A stretch of DNA of 64,000 nucleotides from Spirogloea muscicola (GCA_009602725.1 WELB01000256.1:55213-119212); one strand, 5' to 3'. Counted from the stretch's first letter, positions 49,901 through 63,043 are shown. Numbers and translations are program-made. The notes: generated by a model from the sequence alone, not told the origin.

Positions 49901-50971
49901 AGGCCAGCCCACAAAGAATGGACAAGATCCAAAGAGCCAAAAGGTGCCGAAAAGAAAAGCCACACTGCTAGACACGAGACGACGCAGATGGAAGCTTAGC
50001 CTGAAATGGCGGGAAGTCACAACTCACATGAAAGTACTAACTTTGAAATCTGCAAATGGATGCTCACTATCCTCTAGTCAGCAAGTGCAGAGGGCGGAAA
50101 AGCGTCGCATTTGCTGCGGCATGCCCACCCTCTGATAGAGCAAGCGCGGCCAGATTCACTGGTGGCTGGGAGAGGCCAGCCCAAACGAATGGACAAGGTC
50201 TGAGAGAGCTGGACGAGCGTAGTTAGTGAACAAGAAGCAGCTCTCCCAGTATGGAAGGGCTTGTAAGTTGCTACCCAGGAATTGGGCGTCCATTAGCGGA
50301 CCTCACCTTGCTGACTCGAGGGCTACTGAGCGCGTTGGCTAGGCAGCAGGTGATGTACACCTGTAGACGTGCTGGCCTTCGTACCTGGCCACCCAGGCCC
50401 TCCAGATCTGGCTGGCTTTCACAGCCGCCCTTCCAGTATCAGCAGTCGCATCTGCTTAGAACTCAGTACACGCTTGTGCTCCCCTTGTGCTCTCACAGCC
50501 TGCTGCAACCCCGGCGTGCCCCCCGTGGTGTGCCAGCAGTACCTCTGCCCCGCCGGGCATGCCCGCACTCGACTGGCCCTCACGCTCGCACTCCAGCATA
50601 GCCGCAGCCCTTCTCGTTGGCGGCCGCTCGCCCCTCCTCCTCCGACGTGGACATTCTGACGCGACAGACGGCACAGGGCTTTCACCTGCGGGAATGAGCG
50701 CCCAGCTGAACTTTGGTTCCATCCTGATCCGCTGACGACAGCCAAGGTCGTGGTGTTCCTCCTCGCCTCTCTGCTCACGGCTGCCTGCGCCACATTGTCC
50801 GCGCCGCATCTGTGTCCCGGCCAGAAGACGACCTTGCAGACTGGGAGTGCAAAGAGCAAGTGTGCAGCAGCTCGCAGCCTGCTGGGATTGGATGCCCAGG
50901 TCCATCCAATCTGCGCGGCCCCAGCGTCGCTGCTCGCATGGGCCAACTCCTCAGCGCTTAGTCCACCGCAA
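46977..50971. other. Repeat-rich spacer
   Basis: GCGGGC-type repeats lie at 46978-47030, a GAGGGAGG tract follows, and an unresolved base is at 47060. From about 47160 to 50230 the sequence is a mosaic of arms of the dispersed foldback family, alone or paired (forward near 47330-47640, 48425-48530, 49480-49590; paired at 48600-48880; reverse near 49840-49950 and 50140-50225). No gene exon was recognised in the mosaic. The last 250 bp may hold 5' sequence of the insulysin gene (see that entry). Confidence 0.6.
48600..48880. repeat. Foldback repeat copy with a tight hairpin centre
   Basis: A forward arm (about 48640-48735, with TGGGCTGGCCTCTCCCAGCC) is followed by its inverse (about 48765-48860). 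The centre is a strong hairpin: GGAAGCGTCTTTTTTCTT pairs with AAGAAAAGACGCTTCC across about 40 bases. Same family as the copy at 59526-60094, but with almost no interior. Confidence 0.65.
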
Positions 50972-53900
50972 ATGGAGGCGGGCAATTGTGAGATGTTGCA
51001 AGCGAAGAATGACAGGCGACTTTACCGACGCATAGAACTCCCCAACGGTCTGCAGGCCCTCCTCATCAGCGATGACACAACGGACAAGGTGACGCCAGAC
51101 AGGCTCCAAGTCTACCCCATGCCAGCATCAGAGCCCTCTGTGCTCGAAGCCTCCATCCATCCTGCTCGTAACGAGCACCAGCCATTCTGCACATATATCC
51201 AACGGACTGAAAAGCGGGGTGAAGTATCAGCGGCCTGCCGCCCAGCCAGCTGGTAACGATCTGGCCAGTTTGATGCAACCTGGCTCATGCAAGTAACTCG
51301 CCTTGTGCAGGCTGCAGCAGCATTGAATGTAAATGCGGGTCACTTCTGCGACCCAGAGAGCATCCCTGGGCTAGCTCACTTTTTAGGTGATCCCTGGCGC
51401 TCGTCATCCAACCTTGCTCCTTGAGCTCCTTCCATCTTCAAGTGGCTCATTCTACGCTTCTCAGCTTATGAATTGTTTTGCATGCTATAGAATGTGGCTA
51501 TCATTGAGTCTACAGCGCTCCCAGGCACTCGGGATACACCAGCGTGCTGGTCGTGCATTAGCCCAGGGCAATGGCTTCCGTGGTGGTGGTTTGGCGCCTC
51601 AGTATAGCATGTCAGATATGCATGTGCTCACTCAGGGATATTAGTGTCCCCCTTAGCCAGCTCATTACCCAATTAAAAGGACATATTCGTAAGGCTAGAA
51701 TTGGCTTCCCTTTCAATTTCATGTGCACCGCGCGCCTTCTCTCTTTCAGAGTAGCATATAATGCTTAAGCAGGACATGGTTGTTATCTCAGTGCACCTAA
51801 CATCTTCACCAGGGGTCACTAACCCACATAATTGAGAGACAGCTGAGGAAGTTATACTGAGAATTGAAACGCCTCCTCCTTCCCTTTCGCAATACCTGGA
51901 CTCAAACAGCTGTCAGGTCCATGCGTCACTTTATAGGGCCATTACTCAATATGTCATGACTGTGATGCTTGTGATTCCAGAGCATATGCTGTTCTTCTCA
52001 AGCGACAAATACCCAACAGAGTATGAGTATCTAAAATTTCTGACAGAGGTAGCTTGTCCAGACATTTCACTTGAGTTCCGTAGTCATTGCACGCAAGTGG
52101 TAATAGTGTTCCCGTGATGTTTACGCATGCTTTCATCAGTGTCTACTACTCTCTTTTGTCATTATGCAATTCTCTGCTTGAGTTGGAAAAAGTTGTGAAG
52201 GAGCTACAGTCATCTTGGAGCATTGGAAACTTTACTGCTATAGCATGACCAACGTGCCAGGTCTACATATTTGCATCCCACAGCATAGACCTTGTCAGGT
52301 TCCACTCGTAATATGCCAAAATTTGCTCTTTCAACCTTCAGCATGGAGGGCGTGGGAATGCCTTCACGGACACAGAGCATACAAACTACCACTTTGACAT
52401 CAGCTACAAACATCTGGAGGAAGCACTTGACAGGTGCAGCAAGGGCTGGTGATATTTTTAGGCTTTGAGCTTCTTCTGCTTAAGGTAGGGAAGCCATGAT
52501 GATGGTGGCGTGTTGAAGATTTGGAATTGGTTCTGACGTGTTGCCTCTGGAGCTTGAGATGTGCCAGGTTTGCCCAGTTCTTCATCTGCCCTTTGCTGTC
52601 TGTAGATGCTACATCACGCGAGATGAAAGCTGTGGACTCTGGTAATTCCTGCACGCCTGCAATTTCAATTGCAATGTCGTCTTGTCCAGAGCTTATTTGC
52701 CTCATTTAGTGAAGCCTCTTCAGCAGGGAACTTGCAGAAGTCCTCTTTGCCAAATTGGTAAGAAGTATCGTGCAAATGCGTTTCTTGCAGAACACAGCAA
52801 GAACCTTCTGTCAGATGGGTGGCGCCTCCGTCAGGTCATAATCTGCAGCTCATCGTATGACCTCGGTCATAATTTGGTATTCATTGAGATGCTATTAACC
52901 TACTATTTGTGTAGAGCACTTTGGAGAGCCTGGAGCTTGATGGCAATGTGTAACCTGGTGGCTTGGTTTCTGGAGTTAAGCAGTTGCAAAAGCTTCTGAG
53001 TTCATCCCAGCATCCTTACCACAAGTTTGGCACAGGCAAGCTTTCACCACATGTTTGCAAACACACCTCTGCAAGGACTTTCTGATCATGGAATATCACT
53101 AGATGCTCAGAGCACAACACCTCAGGCAGGGCCTACTCACCAGCAGTGCGATGATAAGAGTGACAGAGTTTGCCAATGTGGTGCAACTGTATCCTGTATT
53201 CTCAGTGCCTGCGACCTGCTACTACTTTTCTGTGCAGGCAACCTAGAGACTTTGGACGTCGTCCCAAAAGCAGCTGGGCAGAACGTACAAGTTGAGCTTC
53301 TGCGATTTCATGAGCAGCACTACTCTGCAAACCTCATGCGCCTTGTGGTGTATGGTCAAGGTACCACTCGCCTTGCCCTTGAGCATCTGTTCACCAATTC
53401 CAGTGGAAGCCATACTTGCCTCTGCTGGCCAACCTGTACTACCATCAGCTGAATGCTAATCTGCTAGTCAATGCTAATCTGGGCTCATTTGTATGGTGCC
53501 ACGAGTCAGCAATAGGCATGGATCTGAAACCTAGTCTGCTGGGGTTTCCCTGCACTCTACGTCTCACAGTCTCAAAACCCCACAAAACCTGCAGAATCTC
53601 TGGACAAGCTTCAGGAAATCGTGGAGGCAAAGTTTGGGAGTGTCAGGAACACTCAGCTTCCAAAGCCAGGCTTTCCAGGCAAGCCCTGCTCCAAGGAGCA
53701 CCTCCAGGTACAGATAAGGCAGTGGTCAATGTCTTCCTACAAGCATATCAGACAAGACCTCATAGACTACTGTAGGAGCTGATGCCCTTTGTCCAGTAAT
53801 ATTCCAGGTTATGATCAAGGCAGTACCTGTGACTGAAGGTGACACGCTGGACCTAGTGTGGCCAACCCCTCCAGAGCTTGTCAAGTACAGGGCAGCCCCC

Positions 53901-56900
53901 AGCCGCTACGTGGGACACCTCATAGGCCATGAAGCCAATGGATCACTCTTTGCACTTTTGAAGAGACTTGGTCAGCAGACATTCTCTGCCCCGCTGGCAT
54001 GCATGAAGTTGAAGCCGCTGCACCCCTACTTCAGTTGCTAGTAGATGCCATCTGTGATGGCGCTGTTGCAGGAGCTGGAGGACTTGTCCGCTTCTGTACT
54101 TTGTGATGTACGTAAATTCTAACAGCAGCTTCCTGTGCAGGTTGGGCTTCTAGTCTTTCAGCAGGAGAGTCGGAGAGCAGCTGGGACTATGCATTCTTTA
54201 CGATAAGCATTGAGCTAACTAAGGTTGGTCAGGGTATGTACCTGCAGAAGCAACTCATGCTTGTATAGGTCTAGTACTATGATTCATGCTGAAGTCTGAT
54301 GGACAACCTCCTTGTGCAGCCTTTATCAAGGTTGTCGGAGGATGTCACATGTATATTTGGATGCTGGTAACAATGACTCCATCACATGACTACACCATGA
54401 TAGCTAGAAATGACCACCGTCTTCTAAGGCAGCTCCGTCATTTGTCTTGCTTCTGAAGGACATGTGCAAGATATTGTGCGCTTGACACTTCACTACATTG
54501 ACCTCTTGCGCCAAGAGGGTGTTCAGGAGTGGATATTTGATGAGGTATGAAAGATACACATGGTCTGCCGAAGGATAGTCTAGTATACAAGCAAGTGAGT
54601 GTTTGTCAGCCTCATGCAATGACAAGCAAGCGGTTTTGTCACTTTCATCAAGAAGCTTCTGCAGCTCTTTGTAAGACCCGTCAAATGATCATGCAGGTCA
54701 AAGAGGTGGCCGAATTTAAGTTCCACTTTGCAGACAAGCAAGCCCCAATTCAATATGTCAGTGGCCTTGCAGACAACTTGCAGGTATGCTGCTCCTCCTT
54801 CAAGGTCCTCTAGACCACCCCGACTGCTTAGCATGTTATGCTACTGTCAAAGGCTTGTATATTTTGCTACCTCTTTGGCTGATCTGACACGCCGTTTATG
54901 CAGCACTATCCACCTGAAGATTGGCTAGCTGGCCCCCATATACCACAAGTATTTGACGCCTCTTCCATTCATGAAGTCCTTGGACAGATGACGTACAACA
55001 AATTGAGGTACGTACGACATATGACCTCCAACATTACCTTCTGGTCCAGGTTGCTCCCACAGCATATGGAGCAAGCATGATCCTGTCCACCTGCATGATC
55101 GGGTCCTGGCCATCTTCACGAGACCCTGTGGAGATTTTGTCAATCTCGAGGTCAACATACAAGTGCTGAGCAGTTAAATCTCAAGCTCATGTAGCATGCA
55201 TGTCTAACAAGAACGAGGTTGGTGAAAGGAGGTGATCTGGGCAGAGTCTTTGCCTTGTTGGGGTGCCTGCCTGAGGCATCATGTGGGCCCTTGTGGACCT
55301 AACAGGATCTTGTGGTGCTCAAAATCATTTATGGAGGATGTTATTGAAAGGGAGCACTGGTATGGCACACAGTACCAGGTGGTGCATTTGGCACCTGAGT
55401 GGATTGAGGTGTGTCATGCATTCTATGCGCTGGACTTGTTGAATTACCTGCAAGGATTTTGCTGTACGCAGCACAGTCTCACATTTTGCTGCTGCCTATG
55501 CACAGGAGCCAAGCAGCCCCAATTGCAATGATAGCTATGCCTGCATTTGCCAGATAACCTCATCCCTCCTGACTTCACTATCTGCGGCTACCTATGCACA
55601 GGAGCCAAGCATCGCCGGGTTGCAAGGAGAGCTACACTTGCCATCGCCAAACGACTTCATCCCTACTGACTTCAATATCAAGCATTCCACAGTCAAGGTT
55701 GGCTTACTGTTAGCTGCTCGTATCTTAGTTTTGAAATGATGTGTAAGGTTGTACTGAGAAGATGTGCTTAAGAATTTCAGTCGTGGAGATGTCTTTGTTT
55801 CAACATGTTTGTTGCAGAATTTGAGACAATACCCTTATGTTTGCAAGGACCACAGATGGAATGTCCAGTTTTGGAGAAGCAGACAGAGATAGGCAGACTT
55901 TGGTACAAGCACGACTCGCAATTTGCTACACCTAAAGCCCTTATACGCCTCAGCTTCGCCTGCCCAGCAACTTCATACTCTCCTGAACACAGCCTCCTCA
56001 CTCAGTTATTCACCAAGCTTCTAGCGGATGGCCTGAACGAATACGGTAAGCGATACTCTACGATTGCCAATCGCTGCAAGTTTGCGGTGACTTGGCAGAC
56101 ATGCCCATGTACCTGATTCTTGAATATACTAAAGGCCTGATCTGAATCATTGACAACCCTATGCCTGCCACAGCCTACTATGCACAAATTGCGGGCCTGT
56201 CATACAGCATCCAGCACACTGCCGTTGGCTTCCAGGTCAAACACCATAATATTCTCTTGTACATGTACTACAATTGACGGGATGAATCATGATGTTCCTA
56301 GCAAATTGCACTTTAGGCCTGTCCCTTGGCCAAGCCTACCTCATTTTTAATGAATCAATTTTGTGCTGTCCGCCGGGCACTTCTCCTTACTGCTGGTTGA
56401 TCATTGACTCTCTGCAGGTGTTTGTGTCTGGCTATTCCCACAAGCTCATGACACTCTTGGAGAAGATCCTGAGCAAGGCCTTTGCTTTCGACTTCACAGA
56501 TGATCGCTTTCATAACGTGCAAGTGAGCAAAGTTTGATTGATGAGGAACACTGACATGTCACTTTTGCATCGGTCAAGACCGCCTTCGTCCAAGTCAGGT
56601 CAACGGTCAAAGCAAGCACTTTCAACCAACATCTTCCCACTTTCTTCTGACACAAGAGTCTGTCTGAGCTGGTAGGAAACAATTTTCAAGGAATATTTAA
56701 ACTTCAAATATCATCAGCCTTACTATCACGGTATTTACTCGACGTCATATTTGCTGGAACACAAAGCCTGGCACATATCGGAGTACACCGATGCTCTTCC
56801 AGAGCTAGGCCCTGACGACCTTCGAGCTTTCTATCCAAAGCTGCTCTCCCAAAGCTTTTTTGAATGTTTCGTGGCAGGTGGGAAGATTCAGTGTATCAAC

Positions 56901-58786
56901 ACAGAAAGTAGCTGCTAAGCACTGTCCAGCATCTGCCAGATGTGCATTTGCAACTTTGTTTGTCAGTAAGCATTTTTAGGAATGCTGAGGCTGACGATAT
57001 GTTGAGTCTGCTGGACGATCTCTCTTCCTGATGACAGGAAACTTCTTATCAGAGGAAGCTGTGGTGACTTTTGACAAGGTGGAGTCTATGCTCCAAGGTA
57101 GCTCAGTGTTTCGCAGCAAGCCCCTCTTCGCGTCTCAGCATGCAGAGAGGCGGATTGCACACTTGAGCGCCTGCAGCTCCTCCTACCTACCCCTGCCAGT
57201 ACCTAATGAAGTGGATGAGAACTCAGCCCTCCATTTCTACCTTCAGGTCTGACTAGTCTGCGAGTTGGCATGACCTTGCCAGACCACCTCCTGCTTCTTT
57301 GGATTTCTATGTCAAGGTAATGCTAAGGGTGTGCGCCATCTGGTTGACTTGCAGATCACTCAGGACAGTCCGGCCTTGAACGTGCTTGGGCAACTTTTTG
57401 TTCAGACTGCAAAGCAAGCTGCCTTTTACCAGCTGCGCACAGTAGAGCAGCTCGGCTATCTCGTCTGGCTCCTCACAAGGTCTTGGACGCCTGCATACAC
57501 GTTCTTCTGAAAGCAACAATCAGAGTGTAATATGATTTGGAGGTGATCTTAATTGACTGCTCCAGCCTTGATCGAAACTTGCTTGAATGGGCATCTACAT
57601 GCGGTGGTCCTTTTGGCAGCAAGGATGGTGGAGTCCACAGTGTTCAATTCGTCATCCAGTCCAGCACAGAGGTCCAGCTCTGAACCCTTGAGGTCACGCT
57701 TGTATTACAACTGTGCCATGGTTGGTGGCATGCTGCCACGAGCTGCCGGAAGTGTGGATGTGCAAAATTGACACTGAGGACAAGGGAGCTGCAGGCTGTT
57801 GGTCACTGTCATCTTGCACGCCAGTGTAAGCATATCTCATCCCTGCCAGTAGCAGGATCAGATGCAGTCTGTTGCTCTGGTTTGAAACTTTTATCAGCAC
57901 TGGTGTGCTACGGCAGGATCCAGCTGTGCTCGAGCAGCGAGTGGAGGCCTTCTTGGAGTCCCAGGAGAAGGCCCTTGTGGCCATGTCATCTGAGGACTTC
58001 ATGGTCAGAAGCTTGTGCCTCTGGCTGGATGTTGTCTCTGCTGGGGCTGGCAATCTAGGCTTCCGGCCAATTCGCAGTCACAGTCAAGCTCTCCCTGACT
58101 GTGCTCATGGAAATATGACTTCTCTAGACCAATGTCAGCGCGCTGATAGCACTGAAGGAGGAAAAGTACAAGAATCTGTTTGAAGAGAGCAACTTCTTCT
58201 GGGCGGAGATTGACGATGGCACCTTGCGCTTTGACCGTGTCGTTGTGGAGGTCTGCTTCCCCACCTCACTTTGACAATGGTTGCAGTGGTGGAGACTCTT
58301 TCACTGCCTCCGCAGCCACGCTGGTCAAAGACAAACTCGTCCCTCCTTGATGCTTTGACAATTAGGCCAAGAAAGAGGCTAGCTGCTGCAAGATGCTGGA
58401 CGAGCCTCCAGCTGGGCTGTTGGGGGCCTCTCACAACCTGGATGCTTGCACTTGACTGCTGCGTGCAGGTGGAAGCTCTGAGGAAGCTGCAGCAGGAGGA
58501 CCTCTTTGGCTTCTACCGTGACCGCATCAAAAAAGGTGGACCCCAGCGCCGCAAGCTCAGCGTGCAAGTGTTGGGCAGCAGCTGCCACTGCAATGGCCCC
58601 AACCAAACATCGCAAGCTCCTGGTGCCTGTAGCGAGGGCGAGAATACCAGCAAGGCCCACAGTGCCAGCAACGGCTGTGGCAAGGAACTCCAGGAAGGAG
58701 AGCTAGTGAAGGACTTGAACACCTTCAAGCGCAGCCAGTCGCTGTACCCCTCCCTCAAGGGTAGGGCTTGCAGGCCTTCGAGCTGA
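50972..58786 (+). CDS. IDE: Insulysin-type M16 zinc metalloprotease (IDE / plant PXM16), 26 exons
   Basis: Exons: 50972-51088, 51311-51386, 51981-52048, 52342-52433, 52568-52641, 52791-52834, 52984-53035, 53238-53360, 53595-53707, 53808-53970, 54141-54233, 54459-54544, 54697-54783, 54904-55007, 55306-55408, 55602-55697, 55856-56045, 56174-56235, 56418-56522, 56676-56877, 57038-57246, 57355-57479, 57620-57671, 57917-58003, 58128-58250, 58469-58786; 987 residues, no frame conflict. The inverted zinc motif HFLEH spans exons 2/3 and the third ligand lies in MKAVDSEHSKN. Other marks: ELPNGLQALLISD, NAFTDTEHTNYHFD, HLIGHEANGSL, WYGTQYQ, GYSHKLMTLLEKIL, QLRTVEQLGYLV, KDGGVHSVQFVIQSS. It lacks a C-terminal SKL-type signal; the tail is Lys/Ser-rich. 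The intron after 53035 begins GC. An open frame extends upstream of 50972 with a hydrophobic run (VVFLLASLLTAACA) but no ATG, so a longer N-terminus is possible. Confidence 0.93.
55500..55592 (+). pseudogene. Decayed tandem copy of insulysin exon 16
   Basis: Inside intron 15 of the insulysin gene, this segment repeats the acceptor and start of exon 16: both read CTATGCACAGGAGCCAAGCA, then diverge gradually (shared blocks TTGCAA, GATAGCTA or GAGAGCTA, CATCCCT.CTGACTTCA.TATC). Base length differs by about four, so the older frame is not kept, and it has no matching donor site. Confidence 0.75.
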
Positions 58787-60172
58787 GGATCATGGGGGGC
58801 TTGCAGTCAAGCTCATCATGCTTGCCGAACAGCGCACCAGGAGGTTGGTAAGAATCAAGACAGAAATATGTTCCAAGGTCGAGGTATGACCGCCCAGGCC
58901 TCGGACGGCCGGCGTGGGAAAGAGGGATGAAAGAGGTTGCTCGCCAGGGCCGAGCACAGCACCATCACCTTTTGAGCTTCCTAGATGCAGTGCCCGTTGC
59001 AAGCACGTGGGATTTGGGTGCACAGCGAGAGCGCAGGCACCGGTGCATGCACAAGAGCGTGGCGGGAAGTGTCATGAACGGTAGAGTTCTCCCTGACAAG
59101 ATGCTCAGGTAATGGAGGGGTCACAGCAGCTGCAGTTGGCGGCAGCCGTGCTAGAGGGACGGGAGCCCGGCAAGAAGGGCCACAGGGTGCAGAGCTGGTT
59201 TTGTTCGGGTTTGCGAGGAGAACCGATTCCCAAGGAGCAAGGTCACAGCTCCCTCTGAAGTAGCGCTGCGCAGGCGGCTCGCCGGCCAGGCTCCTGCACC
59301 CCCTGGCTGGGTGGCACTGTCGTGCGGCCGCCTCGGCCACCAGCAGCTGTGCAGTAGGAGGGGGGCAGCATGTCATATCACAGCAAGCGATGCACGTTGT
59401 GTGGAATGATGGAGGAAGCAGCTCGACCACAGGGGGCGAGGGCTGGGAGAAGCCAGCCCACAAGGAAGTGAGCTCTTCGAAAGGGGGCGAAGAGTGAACA
59501 CAAAAGAGTGGAACAGGGTCCAGAGGATCTACTGACTGGAGGTTACTGAGAGTCTCCTTGCTGCTGTCTTAGCACTCAGCACTCCGGCTCCTTCAGACCT
59601 TGTCCATTCCTTTGGGCTGGCCTCTCACAGCCACCAGTCAATCTGGCCGCGCTTTCTTGCCAGAGGAGCCCAAATGAACGTGGAGACAACTGACGGTGCC
59701 TGCAGTGACCTCCAGTCAGCAGCCGCAAGTCGGTGAGAAACAAAGTGGGAAGGAGTCACCCCGGCTAGAGCCAGAGGCAGTGGGAGTGGAAAGTCGCCTT
59801 CGATACACCCGGGCTTGAGAGCTGGCAGCGTTGAAGTTCTGCCTGCTTCCCGTTGGTGACGGCGGGACGTGGCCAGTGTGGCAAGCGGGGTGCAGGAACA
59901 TTGCTCGCAAGCGGTCAAGCCAGCGAGCCCCACAAGCCCCGTGGAATGTCGGATGGCGCTTGAACAGAGCAAGCGCGGCCAGATTGACTGGTGGCTGGGA
60001 GAGGCCAGCCCAAAGGATTGGACAAGGTCTGAAGGAGCCGGAGTGCTAAGAGACAGCAGCAAGCGGACTGTCAGGAACCTCTAGTCAGTAGATGCTAGTC
60101 TGACTAGCTAGCAGGCGGAAAGACGTCGCTTGAACACAGCTCGAGAACCAGAGAAGGGGTTTAGGAAACGGG
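58787..60172. other. Spacer upstream of malate synthase holding a foldback element
   Basis: Apart from the foldback element at 59526-60094 and a partial reverse arm at about 59435-59470, nothing was recognised. A GGGTTTAGG motif lies at about 60158, just before the malate synthase frame. Confidence 0.5.
59526..60094. mobile_element. Foldback/MITE-like element with about 135-bp terminal inverted repeats
   Basis: The left end (59526-about 59660) and right end (about 59960-60094) are inverse copies. Both read, from outside in, ATCTACTGACT, GGAGGTT or GAGGTT, CTTGCTGCTGTCT, TTAGCACTC, CGGCTCCTTCAGACCTTGTC, TTTGGGCTGGCCTCTC, CAGCCACCAGTCAATCTGGC, CGCGCTT. The roughly 300-bp interior has no recognised transposase. 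Arms of the same family recur about a dozen times in the window. No clear target-site duplication was seen. A non-autonomous DNA transposon (MITE or foldback type) is the likeliest reading. Confidence 0.75.
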
Positions 60173-63043
60173 GTGCGTCACCCACGTGGGGGCCCGGCAG
60201 TCTGGGGTGGGGCCCGCACTTGCCAGGTGGCGCCTCGCCGCGCCCGGGATGTGGATGGGCGCAAGTCCGACGTGGCGGGGGGCGGCCGCCCCCGTGGTCC
60301 CCCCCCCCACCTTCCCGGCCCCACCGGCCTCGGCCTCCCGCCGCCACTCCACCTTCACGCCGCCGCCGCCGCCGCCGCGCGCGGGGCCGTGTCGGCCGCG
60401 CACGCCCGCATCCTCTCCCCGGACGCCCTGCACTTTGTCGCCGACCTGGTGCGCGAGTTCCGGCCGCGCGCGCGCCACGCCCTGGCCTGCCGCGCCGACG
60501 ACCAGGCGCGCTTCGACGCCGGCGACCTGCCCGGCTTCGACCCCGCCACTGCGCCCATCCGCGACGCGCCCTGGAAGTGCGCCTCGCAGCCCCCGGCGCT
60601 GCTGGACCGCCGCGTCGAGATCACCGGCCCCGTGGAGCGCAAGATGATCATCAACGCCCTCAACTCCGGCGCCCGCGTCTTCATGGTGCCCTCCCGCGCG
60701 CCCTGCCGTGCCGTGCCTCTTGCCGTGCCGCCTCGCGAGCCCCGAGTCAGAGCCAGTCGCCCGGCAGCAGTCGCCACCTCCGCACCCCCTCTCCCCCGCC
60801 CTCACGCACACCATCACCACCGCGCAACAAGCGACCCGGTAGGCAAGAAGCCGCGTCCTGACGAGAGCTTCGCCACTATCCCGGCAGGCCGACTTCGAGG
60901 ACTCCCTGGCGCCGACGTGGGCCAACATCATGGACGGCCACGTGAACCTGCGGGACGCCGTCGAGCGGACCATCCGCTACGAGGACGAGGCGCGCGGCAA
61001 GGTGTACACGCTCAACGAGAAGACGGCCGTGCTGCTCGTCCGGCCCCGCGGCTGGCACCTCCCGGAGGCCCACCTGGAGGTCGATGGCGAGCCCGCCACC
61101 GCCTGCCTCGTCGATTTTGGCCTCTACTTCTACCACAACCAGGCCAGCTTCCGGGCGCAGCACGGCGGCGCCGGGCCCTTCTTCTACCTGCCCAAGATGC
61201 AGCACTCGCGCGAGGCCGCCCTCTGGAACGCCGTCTTTGAGCGCGCCCAGGACCGCCTGCGCGTTCCCCGGGGGACCATCAAGGCCACTGTCCTGATTGA
61301 GACGCTCCCCGCAGTCTTCCAGGTGCCAAATCGCATGACTTTATGCTCGCCACGGCCAGAAGCCCTCGTCCCTGGTCAAGGGTGGTGCCTGTTCTGCCTG
61401 TTCTTGGGGTCTTGCATACCGGCTACGAGCCACGCAGAAGTTTTTGGCTGCAAAGGAACGCGCCTAAGTGTACTCCTCAGGAGCCGCTGCGGAGCGTGCC
61501 CGCCTTGTGACAGTGCAATGCAGAGCAGTCTGGGCATACTTTGCTGTCGGATGTCGGTCCTCAAGCTTTGTCCTTGACCTTTGGTGTTGCTGCCGCATCA
61601 GATGAACGAGATCCTGTACGAGCTCCGCGAGCACTCTGCAGGGCTCAACTGCGGCCGTTGGGACTATATCTTCAGCTTCATCAAGACGGTCAGGGAGCAC
61701 CCGGACCGCCTCATGCCCGACCGCACCCAGGTTGGCATGACACAGCACTTCTTGAAGAGCTACACGGAGCTCCTCATCAAGACGTGCCATCGGAGAGGTG
61801 TCCACGCCATGGGCGGCATGGTAAGTTTGCATTGCCTCTAGGACCTTTTGCAGGGGCTTGCTCTTTCTCGTGGATGCCTGTGTATTGTACGACAACGGCA
61901 CCATATGCAATGTAGCATCAACTTGAAGTGAGGTTTTTTCCAACTCATGACCGACCTGGCTGCAGCACGCTGCCCAATGACAGGTAGATGAGAGTCCCTC
62001 AGAACCTCTATCAGCTGTCCTCCTCTTAATCCATTTGCTTGCCATGTATACACAGGCTGCGCAGATTCCCATCAAGGATGATCCCCGCGCAAACCAGCTG
62101 GCAGCCGAGAAGGTGCGTGCTGACAAGCTTAGGGAGGTGCTTGCTGGCCACGACGGGACCTGGGCTGCCCATCCCGGCCTTGTGCCCATGATCACGGAGG
62201 TTTTTGACCAACATATGCGGACGCCGAATCAGCTGGATCGCACTCGTGAGGATGTGACCTGCAGTGCCGCGGTACGTTGTCACTCGTGGCGTGGACTTGT
62301 GGCATCTCGAGCTTGGCAATCTGCCCTCTCCACAGACCTGCCCAGGCAAGTGGACTGCTTTGTCAGCTCTCAAGGGGGCCACGCCCCCGTAGGAGCGCAC
62401 TTTGTGACCTCGATCAAATGGTTGTCTTCTCCAGGACCTCCTGGAGATGCCCAAAGGTGTCCGCACATTGGAAGGCCTCCGCCTTAACACGCGGGTCGGC
62501 ATCCAGTACTTGGCAGCCTGGATGACTGGGACTGGCTCTGTCCCACTCTACAACCTCATGGAGGATGCTGCGACTGCAGAGATCAGTCGCGTCCAGGTAC
62601 GTGCTCATGCTGGGCGTGGCAGGCCAACTCAGTGCCCTTGTTTGGATGCAATGGTATAGGAGCCTTGTTCGTTGAGTGGGAGGGAGCTTGGCTTCTGGAA
62701 GGTAGTTATCTGGCGGGGCTGGACGGGGCTTGCCACATTCCTTAAGCTGAGATGCTGGCTGCATGTGTGCTTGTGACAGAATTGGCAGTGGATCAAGTAT
62801 GGCGCTGTGCTGGATGGAGAGCTGGTCCCGGTGCGTGTGACCAGGGAGCTCTTTGCTCGCATCCTAGAGGAAGAGCTCGCACGCATCGCCAGGGAAGTGG
62901 GGCCTGCCAAATTTGGCTCGGGCCGGTATGACGAGGCTGCCCTGCTCTTCTCCAAGCAGTGCCTTGCCAAGCACCTTGGCGACTTCCTCACACTCGACGC
63001 CTACCGCTGCATCGTGGCTCTCATCCCGTCGTCACGCCTCTGA
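60173..63043 (+). CDS. MLS: Malate synthase with peroxisomal targeting tail, six exons
   Basis: Condenses acetyl-CoA and glyoxylate to malate in the glyoxylate cycle. Exons: 60173-60685, 60888-61322, 61602-61820, 62056-62271, 62435-62596, 62780-63043. Family marks in order: [182 protein letters not shown] and NWQWI. The protein ends SSRL, a type 1 peroxisomal signal (SRL). ATG 60173 gives an Ala/Pro-rich N-terminus about 60 residues longer than usual; the true start or a first intron is uncertain because the region is an almost featureless GC tract. Confidence 0.93.

Noticed and set aside
55075-55170. Possible extra insulysin exon
   Set aside because: Joining exon 14 (55007) directly to 55306 keeps phase and gives NKLRILWCSKSF, matching homologues without any extra residues.
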